DNA of 64,000 nt from Girardinichthys multiradiatus. Lineage: Eukaryota; Chordata; Actinopteri; Cyprinodontiformes; Goodeidae. The position numbers and the translations under genes were made by a program. The notes under the pieces were generated by a model that did no database searches, had not been told where the DNA came from, and was given only the letters and a program-made list of their open reading frames with translations. The stretch lies in the NCBI RefSeq assembly GCF_021462225.1, contig NC_061808.1, forward strand, positions 19,443,119-19,507,118, read 5' to 3'. This document shows positions 1-11,325 of this stretch, piece by piece (positions within the stretch are counted from its first letter, which is position 1; each line of letters starts with the position of its first letter).

Positions 1-1265
1 CTTGGCCTCACAGTACCCGTCAGCTGACTCAGGAGTCCCACAAGCCAACCACAGCCGATAGGACTCCTTCTTCAGCTTAACAGCATCCCTTACTGCTTGC
101 GTCCACTACCGGGTTCTGGGATTGCCGCCGCGACAGGCACCGCAGACCTTACGGGCAGCAGCATTGACAACAGATGCGGAGAACATGGTCCACTCGGACT
201 CTATGTCTCCAACATCCCCCGGGATCTGGTTGAAGTTCTCCCGGAGGTGGGAGTTGGATACATCCCTGGCCGAGGGCTCCGCCAGGCGTTCCCAGCAGAC
301 CCTCACTATGCGCTTGGGTCTGCCAAGTCTGTCTGGCTTTCTCCTCCTCCAGCGGATCCAACTCACCACCAGGTGATGATCAGTGGACAGCTCAGCCCCT
401 CTCTTCACCCGAGTGTCCAAAACATGCGGGCCGAAGGTCTGCTGATACGACAACAAAGTCGATCATCGACCTCCTGCCTAGAGTGTCCTGGTGCCAAGTG
501 CACTGATGGACACCCTTATGTTTGAACATGGTGTTCGTTATGGACAATCCGTGACTAGCACAGAAGTCCAATAACAAAACACAACTCGGATTCATATCGG
601 GGAGGCCATTCCTCCCGATCACGCCTCTCCAGGTGTCACTGTCGTTCCCCACGTGGGCGTTGAAGTCCCCCAGCAGAATAATGGAGTCCCCGGGAGGGGC
701 ACTATCCAGCACCCCCGACAGGGATGCCAAGAAGGCAGGGTACTCTGCACTACCACTCGGCCCGTAGGCTGAAATGATAGTCAGAGACCTCTCCCCAACC
801 CGAAGGCGCAGGGATATGACCCTCTCATCCACTGGGGTGAACCCCAACACGAGACGGCTGAGCTGGGGGGCAACAGGCAAACCCACACCAGCCCGCCGCC
901 TCTCCCCGTGGGCCACTCCAGAGTAGAAGAGAGTCCAACCCCTCTCAAGGAGATGGGTTCCAGAGTCCACGCTGTGCGTGGAGGCAAGCCCGACTATTTC
1001 TAGTCGATATCTCTCGACCTCCCGCACCAGCTCAGGCTCCTTCCCCCCCAGCGAGGTGACATTCCACGTCCCTAGAGCCAGCCTAAGCATCCGGGGATCG
1101 GGCCGCTGAGGTCTCCACCTTCGTCCGCCACCCAATCCTCTTTGCACCGGTCCCTCACAGTTCCCCCTGCAGGTGGTGGGCCCACTGGGGGATGGCCTCG
1201 CGTCTCTCGTTCTGGCTTGGCCCGGCCGGGTCCCACGAGGAGCAACCCGGCCGGGCGACGTCACG
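1..1265 (-). mobile_element. APE-type non-LTR retrotransposon (RTE-like), 5' portion
   Basis: The minus strand carries a GC-rich 5' leader (about 1100-1265) followed by an apurinic-type endonuclease domain. It opens with a GTWNVTSL motif near 1065, then shows [10 protein letters not shown] near 640-670 and an STDHH motif near 380-390, as expected for the N-terminal endonuclease of a LINE polyprotein. The frame is open from about 1288 down to 392, then shifts near 455-530 into a second frame (456-106). A nonsense codon at about 106-108 replaces an expected Trp, after which the frame continues to the window edge. The reverse transcriptase would lie to the left of the window. One frameshift and one stop make this copy dead. 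The clade (RTE/Rex3-like) is my recollection of similar fish elements, not a search result. It lies upstream of the visible rnf19 exons, presumably in an intron. Confidence 0.8.
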
Positions 1266-3147
1266 TGCCTCGATATTTTGTTCTTCATTACAAGCTGATA
1301 TCATTAATCTCTTATCATCCCTGCAGCTGTTTGGATTATGCACTGACACTGATCCATTGCTGGGCAGCCTTAATGTGAATGGATGGGTAAGAAGATAGGT
1401 CCATACGTGCATGCCCTGTTCCTGCATTCAGTAGATATTTGTAGTCAGAGGCATGAAAGCACCGGGGTTCAGGACTGTCAGTGCTAACAGCCTGGCTTTG
1501 ATGAAGGAATGGAGAAAAATAATCAACAAACCTAATCTGTGTGATAGAATTACAAATTACATACAAAGCACAATAGAGAGAATATATTTTTATTCAAAAA
1601 CACTTGTTACAATATATGACTGTTTATTAGCCATCTGTAATGTATTTATATTTTATGTTTTGCTGCCAAGCAGCCTTATTTTAATGATAAGTATTTCACA
1701 AATTAGTTTCCCAGGCATTCTGTTAGTCTTTTAGATTATTTTCATACCTGTTTATTTGTTTCATGATTTTTTTGGTTAATCTGCATAAGGCTCGAAACAA
1801 TGCATTTGAACTAAAAAAAAATATTAAAAGGGGGGGGGGTCTCTACACATAATGACAGCTTGAGGCAACTCATGCTATATGAAAAAATGGATGTCATACT
1901 GACAGGCTGCTAATTACAGAGTGCCAAAAGATAAAGTGAAACAGTTCATTTTTATTACATGAAGTAATTATATTTAGATTGCATAGCAGTAACAGCAGAC
2001 ATTTCATAATAAAGAGAAGAACATTATTTCCATATTTACAGATCTAGGCGTATCAATTACTTGTGTACTGATATAGTGGGACCATATAAAGATTTTACAT
2101 TCTGTTGATGCAGTCGAATGGATGTCTGAAAAGTATACATATAAATACAAAAAAATACATAATGACCAGAAGGAACAGTGATGACAGCAAAAATAAAAAA
2201 ATAAAACAAATGCTGGCTGTCTTCTCATATCCGTGTAAAAACATTTTTTTTTCCTATGAAACAGAACCTTAGCGTTTAAAAAATATGTTTGCATCTTTTT
2301 ATATGTGTACAACTACGCAACTCACTCTTATGTCCAGAGCTGGTGCAGCATTTGACCTTCTGCTCTGTTTAAACTTTTATAGCTAAAGGTGAGTATATGC
2401 AATTAATGTGTTGTTGCTTTCATGTATTATCCCATGGAAATTAACTGAATCAGTTCCTTGGGTTGCTATGAAACCGTGGCCATCTAAATCTGTGTTTTTT
2501 TCAGACAGCCATTGCTCTATATATTGGACATATTCAGAAATGTATTACTTAGTTTATTGATGCCATGGCATGCAGGGTATAAAACTCATGTATTAGCGCA
2601 CTTTAGATGAATTGCTCTGTTTTCTTAAACAATGATATAATTTCCAACATGGACGAGTTGAATGATTTTAACATTGCCACTTCATTCAACTTGTTTGCAT
2701 GGCAACATGTGAAAGGTTGTTCTGTGATCTGGGTAATCCAATAACTGCTGGTGTGTTTGATAACAGTCATATCTGAATGTTTTATGCATGAGCACTAGCT
2801 AAGATTCAGGGTCTCTTCATAATGAGTCTGACACCAAAGAGAGATCAATCCAGCAGTGTAATTATCCTCTTTTGTGTGTGTGGCCTCCAGCCTGTTTGAT
2901 TAAAAAAAAAACACAAAAAAAACTTACAGCGCTCAAAATGCCAGTTGGAGAAAAAAACTAACTTAAGGCTTTTAAATCTCTCAAATTCCCCAGCAGTTAA
3001 TCAGTGATCACACATTGATACTTGTGTACTCATAAAATATCAAATTCCTCCACTTCAATGTGTCTTTGAACTTGAAATCAGCATGTTAGGGCAACAATAT
3101 GGACCATGTAAAGTAGGCATTAAATTGCATGCCTCTCTGAATTATAG
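1266..3147. other. rnf19 upstream intron, no recognisable gene
   Basis: AT-rich sequence between the LINE and the first visible rnf19 exon. I found no RING1-like coding motif here, so the preceding exon must lie left of the window. The only landmarks are a run of ten G at 1830-1839 and A-rich tracts near 2908-2930. Confidence 0.6.
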
Positions 3148-3353
3148 CTATGCAGTCATAGCTTATGGCTGTGCAGAGTGTCCCAAGCTGAGCTGCGGTC
3201 GTGAGGGATGTGACACGGAGTTCTGCTACCACTGTCGGCAGCTGTGGCACCCCAACCAGACGTGCGACCAGGCGCGCCGTCAGCGTGCCCGCCACGCTTC
3301 AGGTGGCAACGATGCCTCTGCAATGTATGTCTTCAATGAAGAACCTGGAGGAG
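3148..3353 (+). CDS. rnf19b: RNF19-type RBR E3 ubiquitin ligase, exon with IBR domain
   Basis: First visible exon of an RNF19A/RNF19B-family (dorfin/NKLAM) E3 ligase. RBR ligases accept ubiquitin from an E2 onto a RING2 cysteine before passing it to substrate; RNF19 proteins are membrane-anchored through two helices. The exon translates to [16 protein letters not shown]..., followed by a cysteine/histidine-rich [20 protein letters not shown], which are IBR zinc ligands. The acceptor AG is at 3146-3147 and the donor GTAAGA at 3354; the exon starts with the last base of a split codon and ends in phase 1. The seven exons in this window splice in frame to about 427 residues ending at 11325. The N terminus with RING1 is outside the window. 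Family assignment is firm. Choosing rnf19b over rnf19a is an inference, helped by human LDLRAP1 and RNF19B both lying on 1p; the next gene here is ldlrap1. Confidence 0.93.
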
Positions 3354-3932
3354 GTAAGATTTATAGCGGCTTTGCTGTCCAATATCTTACTGTTGACCCT
3401 TAGTTTAAAGAGAGTGGTCACATTTGTCATAGGAAGTAGTTGGGGGCCCTCCACAATAATTGTCTCCCCTGGTAAAGATGTGTAAAAAGCTTCAAATGTT
3501 ACACTAAAAAGAACGGACAAATCTCTACTAAGATTTTGTTTTGTTTTTTCCCACACTTTCTGACCCACTTTCTGACCCATCCACTCATGGATATTTGGTA
3601 ACTACATTTTGGTCAAGTGGTGTCACAGTAGTGTGAAGTTCTAAATCTGCATAGACGTTCTAAAATATTATGAAATACTCGTAATTCTGAGCTATTGGCA
3701 TCATGCAGATGTTGAAGGAAAGTAGCCTGAGAATGGCATATAGGGGAACCCCAGATATAATGTTCTCGCTTAGATATATAATCACCAACTCACTGTGTAG
3801 GGGATTATATACATGTCATTTTCTTGTCTTTGTTACTTGTTTGGTTAACAAAGAAGAAATCAAGTGTGAAGCTGTATCTAGATAAAAAGTAACTATATTA
3901 AATTCTTGTCTTCCGTATTTATTCTGTTACAG
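3354..3932. other. rnf19 intron
   Basis: Short intron of 579 bp with GT...AG ends. I see no repeat or embedded gene in it. Confidence 0.85.
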
Positions 3933-4080
3933 ATGCAGAGGAAATCAAACCATGTCCTCGCTGTGGTGCCTACATCATGAAGACTAATGATGGCAGCTGT
4001 AACCGCATGAACTGCACTGTGTGTGCCTGTCAGTTCTGCTGGCTGTGTATGCAGGAGATCACCGATGTGCACTACCTCAG
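3933..4080 (+). CDS. rnf19b: RNF19-type E3 ligase, catalytic RING2 exon
   Basis: Translates to [20 protein letters not shown] followed by [30 protein letters not shown]. This is a RING2 (Rcat) domain: CPRC zinc pair, the NDGSC cysteine expected to carry ubiquitin as a thioester, and the CxxC/CxFCWLC ligands. All key cysteines are present, so the ligase core looks functional. The acceptor AG is at 3931-3932 and the donor at 4081. The first codon (Asp) is completed by the last base of the previous exon, and the exon ends in phase 2 so that the split Ser codon continues at 7443. Confidence 0.94.
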
Positions 4081-4435
4081 GTATTCTGCTCACAAACAGA
4101 CTATTTTGTCTCCACAGGTGGAACCACATGCAGTATGTAATTAGTCCAGCACAACTACAAATTACAATGTGCAAAGCAGATTCTGATGAGCCTTTAGCAC
4201 ACATCTCTGATGATGGTATTTACATCATACAATTCCTACCAGAGCCCTGCAATTGAACCTGCTTTAGCAGCCCTGCAGCAGATGTGAGGATTTTTTTATC
4301 TGTCTGTCAGATTAGCAATTTTCAAAGATTTTCTCCCACCAAGTTGAGAGAAGATCTAACTCTATGTAGTTTAGGCGACTTATAAGGTTAGCTGGTTGCA
4401 CTAGTGTCTATGTAGGTGTATTGGGCAGATTTTTT

Positions 4436-4562
4436 TATTGTTATGCACTACGTTGCATTGGTCCGTCACATAACATGCAAATAAGATGCGTTGAAGTTTG
4501 TGGTTGTAACGTGACAAAACGTGAAAAAGTTAAAGGAATCTGAAGACTTCTGCAAAGTATAC
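4436..4562 (+). mobile_element. Tc1-like element, right-end fragment
   Basis: The stretch contains the near-terminal signature GGTTGTAACGTGACAAAA followed by a degraded GAAAAAGTTAAAGGAATCTGAAG-type end, and upstream a TATGCACTACG...CACATAA segment. These match the right inverted repeat of a very common fish Tc1 family whose relics also occur at 10079, 48560, 50040 and 54065. No transposase sequence remains. Confidence 0.7.
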
Positions 4563-6718
4563 CGAGCAGAAATAGATCAATGGAAATGTCCCAGGAAAAT
4601 GTGCTGGGCTGATGGTTGTTTTTATCCCCACTATATTTTATTCCATTCCTCGGCTTTGACAGTAGCTTCACACATTTGCAAATTACTTATGCAGTGTGCA
4701 TTGCTGCATCCAGCTGTTTTTGACAAATATTATCCAAAGTTGTTTTTTTATGTATTTGTTTTTTTCCTCAAGTCAGCTAAAACTATGATTAGCTAACTGA
4801 AGTATAGAACACATGTGTGATTGTTTCATCAGTTTAAGATGATCTCATGCACAGAGAGAAGTCAGGGAAGTTCATAGTTGGTAAATAGCTCCCACTTTGT
4901 GTAATAACATTTCAGATTTAAATTTTGCACAAATCTGCAAATTTACTTGAAGTGCACGCTTTTGTTGCAATAAATCAAACTTTTTCAACTTTATGTATGG
5001 TGCATTATAGGAACAGGGCACTTAAACTTTACTGGGATGAGTAATAACATTTAATAACTCACAGTTCCTATTACAGCTGCATTACTTACATAGCGATACA
5101 TGGGGTTAATGACTTTCATTCTTGTTCACTGAATTCATAAAAAAATCTAAACACCCCTTAAAAATATATAATTATGGTTTCAGCTCCTTTAATTTAAATC
5201 TTGCTTTTTTATTTGTAGAGTAAGAGTAGCGCAGAAAACAAAGCAACACAAAATGCAGCAGAATATGATATGAAATGTTATTTACAAAAAACAATTATCT
5301 ATGTTGGCCATCGTCATCATCATAGCAAGTAGATCTGTTAAGAAATACCCAGTGAATGCTGGAAAACTAAGCCTGTTAGCAAGCTATGTTCATATATCCC
5401 TGTTAAAAAGCTGAATTGGTTTCAACTGTGAATTTTCCATTGATTTTTCAGTCCTGGAAAGAAGCTGCTGCTGGCTTCACATCATTTATCCTGCTTAATG
5501 TCTCAACATATATCTATTGTGGTGAGGTCGATTTTAGTGTTACTAAGAAAACATGTGTGGTTGCTGTGTAATTTTTTTCATCAGTGTATAATTATTTGAT
5601 TAGGGAACTGTTAGTTGCATGGATCAGCTAATTTAAACAAGAAACACTGGGTTTCCAAACATGTTCCCTGCTTCTATTCTTCTCTTCCTACCTTGTTTGT
5701 CTCTTACACTGCAAATTACAGCAAACGTTCTACTGAAGGGTGCAGCTTTACGGACTGCACAGTGAATCTGCTAGTTCAGAGCAACAGAGGACAATAATAG
5801 TAGCTGACTATAATTCCCCAAAGTGACGTTTGCTGTTGTGAAACAATCAAAGGAACAAAATAGTTCTTAAGTGCAGTTTGTGCTCTTTATGTAGCCATCC
5901 CTGAATCTATATGTTAATTATGGCTTTAAATAGACTGAAAAGCATTAGTCAGTAAAGATTTCTCTATGTATAATTAGAGCATACAACCAAAGCTGGATAT
6001 TAGGTTTTGGTAACATCTAGGGCAGTATTTTGAATATTAAATTCTCTAGAACGGTGTTAAATATGACTTCTTTTCTGTAACAAAAACAATTAACCAAAAT
6101 TATTTTCTCATGTTTTCTCACGATTTGCTGCTAATGTTAAATATTCTGGAAGAGAAATAAGAATGAAAATGGAGATAAAACCATTAAGAATGAGTAATGA
6201 AATATTGAAAAGGATGAGACACATCATCCCAATGACAGTAGACATCATTATGCTGTCATTTATTGCATTTGTTTCATGAATAATTAAACTTTATTGGTAT
6301 ATGTTTGGAATATTTCCAGCAAGGGAGATGAAGAAAATAATGATCATACAAATGTATGTTTCAGTATAATTGTGCAGATCCTGGTTGCATATTTTACAGA
6401 TTATGAAGTTTGGATCTCGCAAATAAAGTACTTTTGGAAATGTCTTTTTTTTGCAAATATTTAGCCATAAATTGTTGAAAAAGGCAAATACATTGGGCAA
6501 GAGAACAGCAAGGGATCTTCAAAGTTGCATTAATCACCTTCTTAGGGCTACAGGATATCAGGGAAACATTTAAGTGCAATACTTTTGCTGAAGGTCAGGA
6601 TGATCATATTAATTATGAATGACCCCCATTTTATTGCCACCTTTCTTTCTTTAAAATTACTCAATGTGTTCACCACTCTTCATGAGCTCTAGCATCTCAT
6701 TCACTAAAGACGAGGCGA

Positions 6719-6936
6719 CTATGGCTCAGTGAGAAGAGTCTTGCATTCTGAAAGTTGTATTTTTGATTCCAGTTTCTTCCTGCCACATGTCAATGTGCAC
6801 TTAACCTCAAATTGCCTACCGCTCTCCGTATGAATGCACATTTGTGGGTGTGATTGGGTGAATGTGGTAGGGTGAAGTGCTTTGAGTGGTCGGCATGACT
6901 GGAAAAGCGCTAGATAAGCTTAGTCCATTTACACTC
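6719..6936 (+). repeat. tRNA-derived SINE, family A copy 1
   Basis: A tRNA-like head opens with TATGGCTCAGTGAG (box A region) and a box-B-like TTTTGATTCC about 40 bases later. A body follows containing TTAACCTCAAATTGCCTACC and CAAAGCACTT-type sequence in reverse complement, ending in AGTCCATTTAC. A second copy lies in reverse at 17883-18113, and aligning the two defines the unit. It is an ordinary retroposon, not a functional tRNA. Confidence 0.75.
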
Positions 6937-7179
6937 ATAAGATATAGATACTTCATGAGCATAAAAGGCAGGTAGAGTCCATCCAACTGACCAAATATAT
7001 TATCGATATACAATGCGTGAATGTCTGACAAATTAATTACGGACCACAGATGAACCAGCTGAGAGATTCACATCGCCTTCAATCAGTCACTGCTGATGTT
7101 GTGACTATTACACAGATTCAGCTGCATTGCTTTAACTTGTGTTCTGGGACCCATTCTGGACCCTCTAGAGATGACTGTG

Positions 7180-7418
7180 CAAACAAGGATTCTTCAAGAA
7201 CATAATGGACAGCCCTGAACATCCTGATCACAAGACAGTAATACAACAAGAGTGTCCTCAGGCAGAGGCTTCTTCAGATCTGCTGCAACACAGACCAACG
7301 CAGGAGATCAGTCCTTTCCACAGCCATCACCATCTCTGATGACGAATCTTAAATAGCTTGAATTACTACTGCAATTAATTTCCTTTTGGGATTAATAAAA
7401 TATTTTGGAATTGAACAA
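7180..7418 (+). mobile_element. LINE 3' end (L2/CR1-like) abutting an exon
   Basis: Degenerate end of a LINE reverse transcriptase frame (caacaagagtgtcctcaggc, then ggcttcttcagatctgctgc) followed by the diagnostic tail TTTGGGATTAATAAAATATT and a GAATTGAA-type terminus. The same 3' end occurs at 21530-22018 and, reversed, at 16381-16575. The tail ends about 25 bases before the rnf19 splice acceptor at 7441-7442. Confidence 0.8.
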
Positions 7419-7442
7419 AATTGTGTTTGTCTTGTGTTTCAG

Positions 7443-7605
7443 TCCCTCAGGATGTACATTTTGGGGGAAGAAGCCATGGTCTCAAACTCGAAAAGTACTG
7501 TGGCAAGTGGGCATGTTGCTCGGAGCACCTGTGGTCATCTCCCTTATAGCGGGCATTGCTATCCCAGTCATCATAGTGGGTATACCAATCTACATGGGCC
7601 GTAAG
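7443..7605 (+). CDS. rnf19b: RNF19-type E3 ligase, post-RING2 and first membrane helix exon
   Basis: Reads (S)[20 protein letters not shown], then a hydrophobic stretch [16 protein letters not shown]...[15 protein letters not shown]. The [14 protein letters not shown] motif directly after RING2 is a hallmark of RNF19A/B. The glycine- and isoleucine-rich segment is the first predicted membrane-spanning region. The acceptor AG is at 7441-7442 and the donor GTAAGC at 7606; the exon ends in phase 0. Confidence 0.94.
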
Positions 7606-7871
7606 GTAAGCAATAATGGCAACAGCTAACTGTGCACAGTTTTTATTGAGAAAATAAGAATTTATGCAATTGTTCAGGATATTATCATACACTTAATACA
7701 TTCCAATGAGAGGTGGACACAGGCTCACACAGGTTTTTCAGTATGTCCTCTTTTGTATTCTGCTAGAGTTTATTAGTGGATGTGGATAAGTGGTTGCACA
7801 GACAGAGAACAACAACAAGGAACAAATTACATTTCCATGAGGCAATTTGTTTCTAATTTATTACCTTCCAG
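7606..7871. other. rnf19 intron
   Basis: A 266-bp intron with canonical GT...AG ends; nothing else seen. Confidence 0.85.
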
Positions 7872-7986
7872 GTCCATGGTCGTTGTAAGAAAAACAATAT
7901 CTCAGGAAGTAAGCACTACTTAACTGTGGCAAGTGGGGTGATGATGTCCGTATTTGTGTCGCCAGTAATAGCAGCAGTCACCGTAG
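7872..7986 (+). CDS. rnf19b: RNF19-type E3 ligase, second membrane segment exon
   Basis: Encodes VHGRCKKNNISGSKHYLTVA and then SGVMMSVFVSPVIAAVTV, corresponding to the inter-helix loop and second membrane segment of RNF19 proteins (SPVxAAVxVG is conserved). The acceptor AG is at 7870-7871 and the donor GTAAGT at 7987. The exon ends in phase 1 and joins the Gly codon at 9905. Confidence 0.93.
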
Positions 7987-9904
7987 GTAAGTAGAAAATA
8001 GACACTTGAAGATAGGCATACATTTTTTAATTTCTTGTGATTAAATTAGGCCAGTTGAGGTAAATGTAAAGGATGTAAATGTCAAAATATAAAAAACTGT
8101 CAAACTCAATTAAGTATTTTAACTTAGCACCAGTTTTGGTTTTGCACTCGAACCCCTTTGGCAGAAAGAAAAATCTGTGTTGTTCATGCAGCTGCACTTC
8201 AATACATTTAAAAATGTGTTTATTTTATGGTTTAGACTTTAAGAAACATGATACTACCCAAATGTTTATAGTGAAAATATCATACTTCCAGAAACATTGT
8301 TTGAAGTTAACAACGTTGTAGATGGACTTGGCAATTTGAAACTCCATACTCCTCAGAGACACCAGAGGCAAGTCAGATCTAACAAGGTGATGCCATGACT
8401 ATGCATTTAAACAGTAATTTAGTGACATATTTAGACTTTTTAAATACTTTCCTTATTTTAAATTAAAAATTTTTTATTTTCCAACAAACATTTTGATTTA
8501 AAGAAACCTCTGATATTTTGCCTGGTATGGGTTACCTTGGCAAAGATGCTTACTTATGTCTTCTCAACACTCTTTACAGAGGATTACAGAGTATTATGAT
8601 GACTCATGACTTCTGGGTGATCATCCATTGTCACACACATTTTAACACATTCAACTGCTGTGTCTTTCTGTCTCTACATACAACTCCCTGTCTGCATCCC
8701 TGTTTCTGATACCTTTTTTTCTTTTAACACCTCTTGCATTTTGTGTTGTTTTTGCTCGCCAGCTTTTGTTTTGCCTACCATATTTCTAGCAGAAAATGTA
8801 TTGTTTTGCTTTTTTGCTTATTTTTGTGGCTGAGGTGCACTTAAAGTCCAACACGTTCACTCCTCTCTCTATGAATTGTTTGGTTGGCTTGCTTATACTC
8901 CTGCTCTCACCCTCCTGTTGAGTCCATAGCGACCCAGTGTTCTGGTTGCGTTAATGATGTCCCTTTGTTTGTTTGGAGCTTGGCTTTGTGTTCCCAAATT
9001 CCTATCGCACTGAGTTGCATAATCACGCAGCATCACTTTGGTGAAGGTTCTGCAAACAAGTGGGTACAAATCAAACATGCAAAAAGAAATTTGACATTTA
9101 CTGTGTGGTTAATTTGCACTTTGCACTCTGCATGTTTGCATGTCAATACATCACAGTGCACCCATCTTTTATTGTTTTGTCAAAGCTGTGTTAATATTTC
9201 CAGCTAATTTATTAGCTGTGCTTTGGTTTCATTAAAATGCTTTAAGGAAGAAGTAAAGGTCTTATTCAGCCTTCGGTTTACAATTAGAAAGGAATGGCTC
9301 CCTCTTGTGTTAGTTTTGTGTTGCTGTTGAATAGTAGAAAATGAAAGTTTTTTCACCTTATCCTTGGCATTCCCAATTGAAAGATTTTCTACCACAAAAT
9401 TAATTTATCCTACAAAACGTTTGCTCCCAACTTTTCTTCCTTTACATAAAGGCATAGTCATAAAACAAATGTAATGTTCTTTCCTGGAAGCTGATTTTCT
9501 GTCCAATAAAACGATAAACCGGTGCGTTGGACTTCTGCATTTTGTTAAAATTCAGAATCATTAAATACAATTTTTGTCTTTATTTTATCTGATCATTATT
9601 TGCAAAATCATTATAAGATAAGTAGTGACCATACTTTTTTGCATGAATTAAACCACAAAATGTGTATTTAGTTGTTATAAGAAATATTTGGAAAATACAG
9701 GAAAAATACATGAAGAGTTAAAAAAAAAAAGTAGGATTTTGGGAAGCATAAATGGAGAAACCATACGTCCTACCCAGTTGTGTTATATCGTGTTCTAACC
9801 TTTATTTTCTAAATTTATTTAGGTTTTGTTTTTCAAACTTAAGCCTCTTTGAATCATGTTGAATATTTCACCGATCTAACATACGTACTTTGTTGTTTTT
9901 TCAG
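7987..9904. other. rnf19 intron, no recognised element
   Basis: A 1.9-kb AT-rich intron. I see no convincing exon, repeat family or RNA gene. The acceptor is preceded by a T-rich tract (about 9885-9902). Confidence 0.7.
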
Positions 9905-10036
9905 GTGTGGGCGTGCCTCTAATGATGATGTATGTTTATGGGGTCGTTCCCATGTCGCTCTGTAGGAACGGCTGGTGTCGACCCCAGAGTGACCCACCTG
10001 AAACTAACAAGATACAACTGGAAGACTTAGCAAGCT
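9905..10036 (+). CDS. rnf19b: RNF19-type E3 ligase, end of second helix and juxtamembrane exon
   Basis: Encodes GVGVPLMMMYVYGVVPMSLC followed by RNGWCRPQSDPPETNKIQLEDLAS. The PxMxxYVYGVVPxSLCR block is strongly conserved in RNF19A/B and closes the second membrane region. The following tail is less conserved. The acceptor AG is at 9903-9904, the donor GTGAGT at 10037, and the exon ends in phase 1. Confidence 0.93.
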
Positions 10037-10078
10037 GTGAGTGCACAACATCTCGCACAGTATATTAATACCCTGTGA

Positions 10079-10620
10079 ATGTTTTCAAATTTTGTCACAT
10101 TCCAACCAAAAACTTTATTATATATTTTTTGGATTTTACATAACGGACAATTAAAGGGGTCGAGCTGTCCTCATGTGCACACCCAGTTGGTAGACTTTGT
10201 ATTAAATATAGCGGACAAAGAAAATGTGGAGCATTGGTGCTGTTTGTCACTAGAACTCTTTATTGAACACTACCCACAATTCAATAAGCTTGAATTAAAA
10301 GCATCTCATTGGATGTCACTCCAACGAATAGCATTCGTTTATATAATTTCAACATAATACAACTAAGAGCATATTTTTAGGCAGGTTTGGGTTATAAAAA
10401 CTATAGCCCAAGCTTTAAACAACTTACTGAGCGGTGTTTAACTTATTAAAGCCAATGCGAGCACCTCCAGGAGCTACAGTGACCCACAGCTCAGGCGAAG
10501 CAATCTGGGGACAGGATGGCTTCCACTTCATAATTACGCACTACCTAGTTTTGGTTTATTACATCAAATTTCACTCAAATAGATATAAATTTGTGGTTTT
10601 AACCAATATAACTATTATTC
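10079..10620 (+). mobile_element. Internally deleted Tc1-like relic in an rnf19 intron
   Basis: Pieces in the expected element order: a left terminal segment (TTTTGTCACATTCCAACC near 10090), transposase helix-turn-helix remnants (GGTTATAAAAACTATAGCCC near 10390 and CAGGAGCTACAGTGACCCAC near 10470), and a right-end segment (ATTACGCACTACCTAGTTTT near 10535). The catalytic region is missing. Same family as the fragments at 4436, 48560, 50040 and 54065. The relic ends about 70 bases before the exon at 10689. Confidence 0.7.
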
Positions 10621-10688
10621 GTCCCTAATTTCTGCCCAGTCTGATATGGTTTCAAATTCTCTTATAGATCTTCTATTCTCTCATGTAG

Positions 10689-10938
10689 TCACTGATCACT
10701 GGACAGGCCAGAGCAACCCATCGCTCAGTGACACCAGTCTCCAGGAAGTCCGGGTCAGTGTACAGGAAGTGGGCGTCCTACCAAGTACGAGCACTGTACC
10801 CCCAGACTTAGATAGATACGTGGGATTAGATGAAGCCGGCAAACGACATGGATACACTCATCAAGATAGCCAGACTGACTGTGAGGTTGTTAGTTTGCCT
10901 GACAGCAAACTAGATGAAACTCAGTCACCTACTTTTAG
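10689..10938 (+). CDS. rnf19b: RNF19-type E3 ligase, cytoplasmic tail exon 1
   Basis: Encodes TDHWTGQSNPSLSDTSLQEV and on to KLDETQSPTF, a Ser/Thr/Asp-rich low-complexity tail. The NPSL motif matches the NPSIGE landmark that opens the same exon in mammalian RNF19A/B. The acceptor AG is at 10687-10688 and the donor GTAAGT at 10939; the exon is entered in phase 1 and ends in phase 2. The rest of the tail is divergent from mammals, as expected for a disordered region. Confidence 0.88.
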
Positions 10939-11054
10939 GTAAGTATGTAAATGTTCTTCTTTCTAAAGGCAGATATCACCAATCGAGCACTTTCTGATTA
11001 ATATTTTGTACCCTACTGGCAAACTGACACAATTGTTTTTATCTGAATTTACAG

Positions 11055-11325
11055 CAGGGAAGGAACAAATATTGAAGTGTGTGTAGAAATTGAAACCCAT
11101 CCAAGAGGAGCCCGACATTCCAGCTTAAGTAGCATGCTGTCAAGCCGAAGCTTGTCGGCTGAGTCTGTAGGACACTCCCTAGATTATCCGTGTGCATCAG
11201 GACTGGATGAAAGACGAGAAGCAGTGGGACTTGGAGTGGACCTTAACAGACAAGAGAAACTGGGAAGGAAAGCACGAGAAATTGAAGAGACATGCTTCCA
11301 AGTCATTGAAGCAGTTGATGTATGA
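11055..11325 (+). CDS. rnf19b: RNF19-type E3 ligase, last coding exon and stop
   Basis: Encodes SREGTNIEVCVEIETHPRGA and ends EETCFQVIEAVDV with TGA at 11323-11325. The IEVxVEIETHP block corresponds to MEIQVDIEAKP in mammalian RNF19B. Mammalian proteins continue far beyond this block (RNF19A is over 800 residues in total), whereas this protein stops about 80 codons later, so the tail is short. The acceptor AG is at 11053-11054 after a 116-bp intron. The frame is uninterrupted, so the stop looks genuine rather than a lesion. An alternatively spliced longer tail downstream cannot be excluded, but I see none. Confidence 0.88.

Larger units (their letters stand above)
4081..7442. other. rnf19 intron with repeat fragments
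   Basis: An intron of about 3.4 kb. It contains a Tc1 end fragment (4436-4562), a tRNA-derived SINE (6719-6936) and a LINE 3' end abutting the acceptor (7180-7418). The stretch 4566-6715 is AT-rich with no repeat or gene that I recognise. Confidence 0.75.

Noticed and set aside
392..1288. Long open frame of nearly 300 codons as a host gene
   Set aside because: It has the endonuclease motifs of a LINE, continues past a frameshift and a stop in the expected LINE order, and has no introns.
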